5,111 nt of DNA from Spirochaetaceae bacterium (lineage in GTDB: Bacteria; Spirochaetota; Spirochaetia; SZUA-6; Bin103), in assembly GCA_026710565.1 (NCBI GenBank), contig JAPOQV010000498.1, positions 1 through 5,111 of the forward strand. Reading direction: 5' to 3'. The notes under the pieces are model-generated. The model made no database searches. It saw only the letters and a program-made list of their open reading frames with translations, and had not been told where the DNA came from. Position numbers and translations under genes: made by a program. Below are positions 1-5,111 of the stretch, in pieces (position 1 is the stretch's first letter; each line of letters opens with the position of its first letter).

Positions 1-309
1 GAAATCGACCGCCTGGTCGACTCCGCCTCCGGCTATGCGCCGGCCGGCGAGACGCTGGGCCCCGACTACCACGCACAGGACTGGCGCCCCCTCTGCCCCG
101 CGATCACGGTGCCGGTGCTGGTGGCCACCGGCCGCCACAGCGGCGCCCTGCCGGGCTGCCGGTACGCCGCCGAGCACATCCCCGGCGCACGCCTGGAGAT
201 CTTCGAGGACAGCGACCACGCGCCGTTCTACTCGGAAACCGAGACGTTCAACCGCGTCGTCACCGAGTTCGTGAACGATCCGCGCGGTGTAGCCTCGGCT
301 TCGCCGTAG
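1..309 (+). CDS. Alpha/beta-fold hydrolase, C-terminal part (5' end outside window)
   Basis: Open from base 1 in frame 1 and ending at TAG 307-309, giving 102 residues of a protein whose start lies to the left. The pattern is the last third of an alpha/beta hydrolase. A hydrophobic strand (VPVLVATG, residues 38-45) leads to the GRH turn, then a helix, then PGARLEIFEDSDH (about 61-73), whose His73 matches the catalytic histidine. An amphipathic helix follows (FNRVVTEFV). The sequence resembles proline iminopeptidase-like and related S33-type hydrolases, where this ending usually reads GRxD...FEDSxHxPFxE. Oddity: the usual acid after GRH is Ser47 here, so the triad acid is either elsewhere or missing. 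The nucleophile elbow is outside the window, so substrate and activity cannot be named. The GHKL ATPase gene follows on the same strand after 43 bases and could be cotranscribed. Fold assignment is fairly secure; exact family is not. Confidence 0.8.
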   Translation, partial: EIDRLVDSASGYAPAGETLGPDYHAQDWRPLCPAITVPVLVATGRHSGALPGCRYAAEHIPGARLEIFEDSDHAPFYSETETFNRVVTEFVNDPRGVASASP

Positions 310-335
310 CGAACGCGGCGGGAAGTGCCTATCAT
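307..335 (+). promoter_or_regulatory. Possible sigma70-type promoter for the GHKL ATPase gene
   Basis: TATCAT at 330-335 matches the -10 consensus at 5 of 6 positions. Seventeen bases upstream, TAGCGA (307-312) matches the -35 consensus at only 3 of 6. A transcript starting about 7 bases after the -10 would leave a leader of roughly 10 bases before ATG 353. That agrees with the lack of any Shine-Dalgarno close to the ATG. The weak -35 and the short length of the motif make chance a real alternative; transcription from the upstream hydrolase is the other possibility. Confidence 0.25.
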
Positions 336-352
336 CGGTATCTGCTAGAACG

Positions 353-2254
353 ATGGCACCACGGACGACGACCAGGAAGCGAACGGGCCTGCCTCGCAGC
401 GGCACGCGCTCCTCGGCGCGCGCTCGGAACGGCGGCAAACTCCGCATCGGCGACCATTGGAACGCGATCACCATCATCGCCCTTTCCCAGAACAGCCCGT
501 TGAAGGCGATCGCCGAGTTCGTCGAGAACTCCATCGACGCCAACGCCAGCAACGTCACCATCGTCCGCGGCCGCGAGCAGGGCGAGCACTACCTGCGCGT
601 CGTCGACGATGGCGAGGGCATCCGGCTGAACCGGGACGGCGTGCCCGACTTCGCCTACGTCGCCACCCATATCTGCGACTCGATCAAGCGCACCCTCAAG
701 CGCCAGGGTGCCGGCAACATTCAGGGCGAGTTCGGCATCGGCCTGCTGAGTTTCTGGACGGTCGGCGAACGGCTCGTCCTCTCTTCGCGCGGCGCGGACG
801 GCCACGCGTACGAGATGGAGATGCTGAAAGGCGATCAGCGCTACCAGCTTACCCGGCGCCGTATCCTGTTCGCTCAGCCCGGCACGGAACTGCTGATCCG
901 TCCGCTGCTGCCCGGCATCCGCCAGTTGAGCGCCGAACGGATCCGGGGATTCCTCGCCAACGAACTGCGGGAACGCATCCGCACCTCGGGCGTCCGCATC
1001 CGCATCAAGGACCGCCGCGCCCGCGAGGAGCTGGAAGTCGTGCCGCGCGAGTTCACGGGACGACCGTTGCGCGGCATCGAACCGATCCAGGCTGCCGAGG
1101 GCACCGTCGAAGCCGAGATCTACCTGAATGAACCGGGCGCCGACAACTGCGTCGCCCTGTTCCGCAATGGTACCCGGGTCGTGCCCGACATAGCCCGGTT
1201 GCCGGGGCTCGACCGGGAGCCGTGGACCTCCGGGTTGCTGCAGGGGCTCGTCGATGCGCCGTTCGTGCAGCTCACCCCCGGCACCCGTGACGGCGTGGTG
1301 CTCGACGCCAGCTTCGAGTCGCTGCGAAACGGCTTGCGACAGATCGAGCCGGCGATCGTCGAGCAGATCGAGCGGGAACGAGCGGCAGCGGAGGAAGAAG
1401 CCAGCCGCACCATCCTGCGCTCGGTCCGCAAGGCGCTCACGGAAGGGTTTCTGTCGTTGCCCCGAGAGGACTACACGCTGCTGGAGGTGCCGGAGCCGCG
1501 CCGCGCACGTGTCGCCGGCGACGAATCCGCCAAGGGGAACGGCCACCGAGAACTGCCCTTGGCTTCCGACGACGACTCTTCGCCAGTGATCGAGACGGGC
1601 TCCGCGGAGTCCAGGAGCAACGCCGCACCTTCCGAGCCCACGCAGCGGGAGTTCTACGAACACGCGGGGCCGCTGCACAAGGTGACCGTGTCACCCGCGT
1701 CCTCGGTGGTGAGGGTCGGCGAGTCGTGCACGATCCGCTGCATCCCCAAAGACCGCCGCGGCCGGGTGATCGAGGCCGGCGTGGAAGTGCGGTGGGCGCT
1801 CGTCGAAGGCGGCGGCAGCCTGGAAGACGACGACCGCGAGCTACTCCGGTTCACCGCTCCCGACCAGCCGGGGCTTACCGTGCTCCAGGCGACCGCCACG
1901 CAGGCGGAGACCCAGTGTTCGGCCGAGGCTACCGTTACGGTGGCAGAGTCCATCGGCGAACGGCTCGACAACTCGGACCAGGGCGGCGGCCGAGGCATTC
2001 CGGACTACACCTATCGCCACGCGCCCGGTGAGCTCTGGCGCTCCCGGTACGATGCCGAGCACAACTTGATCGTCGTCAACAACGGCCACGGCGACTTCCG
2101 CTACGCCGAGCAGAAACGGGCGCGCCTGTTGCGTTACATCCTGCGCCTCTACGCCAAGGAGCTCGTGCTGAGCAACTTCGCCGGCTACGACCCCGACCAG
2201 ATGCTGGAGCGGATGATCGAACTGTCCCTCTACACGGAGGAACACCTCCGCTGA
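353..2254 (+). CDS. GHKL (Hsp90/MutL/MORC-like) ATPase with Ig-like domain
   Basis: A 633-residue protein, probably cytoplasmic: no signal peptide or membrane segment is visible. Residues 1-28 form a basic, flexible tail. The Bergerat ATP site follows. The N box is AIAEFVENSIDANAS (52-66), with likely catalytic Glu55 and Mg-binding Asn59. The G1 box is DDGEGI (85-90) and the glycine-rich lid is GEFGIG (125-130). Residues about 250-320 look like the S5-type domain that follows the ATP site in MutL, Hsp90 and MORC proteins. A charged helix, probably coiled coil, spans 330-362. Residues 385-440 are low-complexity and probably disordered. Residues 443-531 read as a bacterial Ig-like (Big) strand pattern, and 549-633 form a further globular module with the motif VVNNGHGDF (574-582). 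ATG 353 is the first ATG, without a Shine-Dalgarno. ATP binding is well supported. The biological role is unknown; chaperone-like remodelling or a conflict-system role is inference. Sampled GC is lower than in its neighbours. Confidence 0.9.
   Translation: MAPRTTTRKRTGLPRSGTRSSARARNGGKLRIGDHWNAITIIALSQNSPLKAIAEFVENSIDANASNVTIVRGREQGEHYLRVVDDGEGIRLNRDGVPDFAYVATHICDSIKRTLKRQGAGNIQGEFGIGLLSFWTVGERLVLSSRGADGHAYEMEMLKGDQRYQLTRRRILFAQPGTELLIRPLLPGIRQLSAERIRGFLANELRERIRTSGVRIRIKDRRAREELEVVPREFTGRPLRGIEPIQAAEGTVEAEIYLNEPGADNCVALFRNGTRVVPDIARLPGLDREPWTSGLLQGLVDAPFVQLTPGTRDGVVLDASFESLRNGLRQIEPAIVEQIERERAAAEEEASRTILRSVRKALTEGFLSLPREDYTLLEVPEPRRARVAGDESAKGNGHRELPLASDDDSSPVIETGSAESRSNAAPSEPTQREFYEHAGPLHKVTVSPASSVVRVGESCTIRCIPKDRRGRVIEAGVEVRWALVEGGGSLEDDDRELLRFTAPDQPGLTVLQATATQAETQCSAEATVTVAESIGERLDNSDQGGGRGIPDYTYRHAPGELWRSRYDAEHNLIVVNNGHGDFRYAEQKRARLLRYILRLYAKELVLSNFAGYDPDQMLERMIELSLYTEEHLR
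2235..2250. repeat. Small perfect hairpin at the convergent gene ends
   Basis: CGGAGG (2235-2240) and CCTCCG (2245-2250) form a perfect 6-bp GC-rich stem with an AACA loop. It sits in the last codons of the ATPase gene, one base before its TGA. The aminotransferase gene ends facing it, 16 bases beyond the hairpin. It could slow or end transcription from either side, since it is the only strong fold near the junction. No T-run follows it on either strand, so it is not a classical intrinsic terminator, and the bases also encode protein (EEHLR). Confidence 0.35.
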
Positions 2255-2266
2255 CGTCAAGGCCGT

Positions 2267-3592
<1,326 letters not shown>

Positions 3593-3597
3593 CAGTT

Positions 3598-3603
3598 CCC
3601 TCC
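3598..3603 (-). promoter_or_regulatory. Strong Shine-Dalgarno fixing the GTG start of the aminotransferase
   Basis: Read on the minus strand, the bases are GGAGGG, followed after the GGAGG core by GAACTG and then GTG. The core is complementary to the 16S rRNA 3' end and sits six bases from the start codon, which is close to ideal. It supports the non-ATG start, and the resulting N-terminus (MSTKTSELDLQTYWMPF) matches where family members begin. It is the only convincing Shine-Dalgarno in front of any start in the window. Confidence 0.85.
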
Positions 3604-3623
3604 GATCAGAGAATCGTCACCGG

Positions 3624-3652
3624 ACCGTACCGCCCCGCGGGCTTGCGCTCAA
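3624..3652 (-). promoter_or_regulatory. Candidate promoter for the aminotransferase gene
   Basis: On the minus strand TTGAGC (3652-3647) and TACGGT (3629-3624) are separated by exactly 17 bases. They match the sigma70 -35 at 4 of 6 positions and the -10 at 3 of 6, keeping the key TA...T of the -10 seen in many GC-rich bacteria. A transcript would begin near 3616-3618, giving a leader of about 25 bases that contains the Shine-Dalgarno. The position, in a 69-base divergent gap, is where a promoter is needed. It is a motif match only. Confidence 0.35.
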
Positions 3653-3661
3653 CCACCACCC

Positions 3662-5111
3662 ATGCCAGTCGATCCACCACCGTACGGAGTCGTCAACGCC
3701 CGCGACTGCGGCCTGACCGCCCGCGACGGCGTCCGGCTGGCCCCCGACGTCGGGCGGCCGGCCCGTGACGGTGAGCCTCTGCCGGGCCCGTTCCCGGCGA
3801 TCCTGATGCGCACCCCCTACAACCGCGCGCGCCCCACCCACCAGGAGATGTGCGAGTTCCTGGCCGGCCACGGCTACCTGGCGGCCATCCAGGACTGCCG
3901 CGGGCGCTACGCCTCGGAAGGCGACTTCGTGCTGCTGGCGAACGAGGGACCCGACGGCTACGACGCGATCGAGTGGCTGGCGTCGCTGCCGTACTGCGAC
4001 GGCAACGTCGGCACCTACGGCACCTCCTACCTGGCCTGGGTGCAGAACGCGGCGGCGATCGAGCGTCCGCCGCACCTGAAGGCGATGTGGGTCAACCAGG
4101 GCGGCGCCAACGGCAACACCGCGACGATGCGCCACAACGGCGCGCTGGAGCTGCGCTGGCTCACCTGGGCGGTGACCTTCGGCACGGTGTCGCCGGAGGC
4201 GCAGCGCGACCCGGAGTTGCAGGCGAGCCTCACCCGCGCCGGCGAGCGGATGTACGAGTGGCTGACACGCCTGCCGTGGAGCGGCGATGAGTCGCCGCTG
4301 GCCGGCCTGCCGGGCTACGAACGCTGGGCGAGGGATCTGTACGAGCACGGCGACGCGGACGAGTTCTGGCAGCAGCGGGGCCTCAACTTCGCCGCCCACT
4401 ACGACCGCACCGCCGACGTGCCGACCATGTACGCCGGCTCCTGGTACGACTCCTACACGCGCGCCACGGTGGAGAACTACGAGGCGCTGAGCGCGCGGCT
4501 GGCCAACCAGTCGCTGCTGATGGGGGCGTGGGTGCACGGCGACTCCACCATGGACACCTGCGTCGCCGGCGACGTCGACCTGGGGCCGGGCATGCCGGCC
4601 GCCGGCAACCTGGCGGCCGACTTCCGGCACCTGGTGATGCGGTGGTTCGACCATCACCTGCGCGGGGACGCCAGCGGCGTCGAGTCCGAGCCGCCGGTGC
4701 GCCTGTTCGTGATGGGCGGCGGCGCGGGCGGACGCACCGCCGAGGGGCGGATCGAGCACGGCGGGCGCTGGCGCAGCGAACGCGAGTGGCCGCTCGACCG
4801 CGCGGTCCCGACGCCGCTCTACCTGACCGCCCACGGCGGCCTGACCGCGGACCCGCCGGCCGCGGCGGCCGAGCTGACGGCCCGCTTCGATCCCGACGAC
4901 CCGCTGCCGAGCATCTCGGCCAACACGTCCTCGCTCAACGAGATCCTGCCGGCACCGCCGCGCTTCACGCCGGAGGCGCCGAACGCCATGACGCGGGTGA
5001 TGATCGTGCAGGGCGGCGCCGACCAGCGCACGCGTCCCGACGTGCACGGCTGCGCGCCCCCGTTCACGCCGCTGGAGTCCCGGCAGGACGTGCTGCTGTT
5101 CGCGACCGAGC
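3662..5111 (+). CDS. CocE/NonD-family serine hydrolase (X-Pro dipeptidyl-peptidase-like), 3' end outside window
   Basis: An uninterrupted frame of 483 codons runs from ATG 3662 to the window edge. It belongs to the cocaine esterase / X-Pro dipeptidyl-peptidase (S15) alpha/beta hydrolases, which cleave esters, amides or N-terminal dipeptides. Residues 16-28 (CGLTARDGVRLAP) are the usual opening strands. MRTPYN (49-54) carries the oxyanion-hole tyrosine, Tyr53. IQDCRGRYASEGDF (76-89) and YCDGNVGTYGTSYLAW (111-126) lead to the nucleophile Ser122. Asp263 in GSWYDSY and His292 in GAWVHGD complete the triad, at spacings very close to cocaine esterase (117, 259, 287). WFDHHLRG (328-335) ends the catalytic part. 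From about 344, PPVRLFVMGGG and REWPLD begin the C-terminal jelly-roll domain, which is cut by the window end. ATG 3662 is the first ATG or GTG after the in-frame TGA at 3587-3589, but has no Shine-Dalgarno. No signal peptide is seen, so a cytoplasmic enzyme is likely. The true substrate is unknown. Confidence 0.93.
   Translation, partial: MPVDPPPYGVVNARDCGLTARDGVRLAPDVGRPARDGEPLPGPFPAILMRTPYNRARPTHQEMCEFLAGHGYLAAIQDCRGRYASEGDFVLLANEGPDGYDAIEWLASLPYCDGNVGTYGTSYLAWVQNAAAIERPPHLKAMWVNQGGANGNTATMRHNGALELRWLTWAVTFGTVSPEAQRDPELQASLTRAGERMYEWLTRLPWSGDESPLAGLPGYERWARDLYEHGDADEFWQQRGLNFAAHYDRTADVPTMYAGSWYDSYTRATVENYEALSARLANQSLLMGAWVHGDSTMDTCVAGDVDLGPGMPAAGNLAADFRHLVMRWFDHHLRGDASGVESEPPVRLFVMGGGAGGRTAEGRIEHGGRWRSEREWPLDRAVPTPLYLTAHGGLTADPPAAAAELTARFDPDDPLPSISANTSSLNEILPAPPRFTPEAPNAMTRVMIVQGGADQRTRPDVHGCAPPFTPLESRQDVLLFATE

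Larger units (their letters stand above)
3593..3661. other. Divergent intergenic control region
   Basis: These 69 bases separate the aminotransferase start from the CocE-like start, so both genes' promoters should lie here or overlap the coding ends. The minus-strand side holds a Shine-Dalgarno and a candidate promoter. The plus-strand side shows neither a Shine-Dalgarno nor a convincing -10/-35 before ATG 3662. The sequence ACCGTAC occurs at 3624-3630 and again at 3679-3685, just inside the CocE-like gene, where it extends to the palindrome CCGTACGG. Such a pair could be regulator half-sites, but seven bases is too short to be confident. Confidence 0.5.

Noticed and set aside
332..1678. A 448-codon open frame on the minus strand opposite the ATPase gene.
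   Set aside because: High GC leaves few stops on the opposite strand. The translation has no recognisable domain and is rich in Arg, Ala, Asp and Gly, while the plus-strand frame shows clear GHKL motifs.
2252..2259. Palindrome TGACGTCA at the end of the ATPase gene as an operator.
   Set aside because: It lies between two convergent gene ends, downstream of both, and eight bases alone is weak evidence for a binding site.
3617..5047. A 476-codon minus-strand open frame across the CocE-like gene.
   Set aside because: Low-complexity translation full of Arg, Val, Gly and Ala, typical of a GC-driven antisense frame. The plus-strand frame carries a full catalytic triad.

Overview
The window comes from a GC-rich bacterial chromosome. 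GC is roughly 60-80% in 60-base lines I counted by hand. It holds four protein genes packed tightly: the 3' end of an alpha/beta hydrolase, a complete GHKL-type ATPase, a complete class III (omega-amino acid) aminotransferase, and the first 483 codons of a CocE/NonD-family serine hydrolase that runs off the right edge. I see no rRNA, tRNA, CRISPR array, insertion sequence or long repeat. The lineage cannot be fixed from the sequence. High GC, one GTG start and an anonymous metabolic neighbourhood would fit an actinobacterium, a high-GC proteobacterium, a spirochaete or an uncultivated phylum.

Layout: (1) 1-309 (+), C-terminal part of an alpha/beta-fold hydrolase. (2) After a 43-base gap, 353-2254 (+), a 633-residue ATPase with an Hsp90/MutL/MORC-like nucleotide site, an S5-like second domain, a disordered linker, a bacterial Ig-like (Big) domain and a conserved-looking C-terminal module. 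(3) Only 12 bases beyond its stop, and convergent with it, 2267-3592 (-), a 441-residue beta-alanine/omega-amino acid:pyruvate transaminase started by GTG behind a strong Shine-Dalgarno. (4) After a 69-base divergent control region, 3662-5111 (+), a CocE-like alpha/beta hydrolase with its full Ser-Asp-His triad and the beginning of the C-terminal jelly-roll domain.

The aminotransferase and the two hydrolases fit small-molecule amine, ester or amide catabolism, but nothing here proves they share a pathway. The GHKL ATPase is the odd member. Its domain order is unusual, its neighbours do not suggest a function, and hand counts suggest it is lower in GC than the genes around it. It is the best candidate for something poorly described, perhaps a conflict/defence or protein/DNA-remodelling ATPase. 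That role is inference, and no recognisable defence partner lies within the window.
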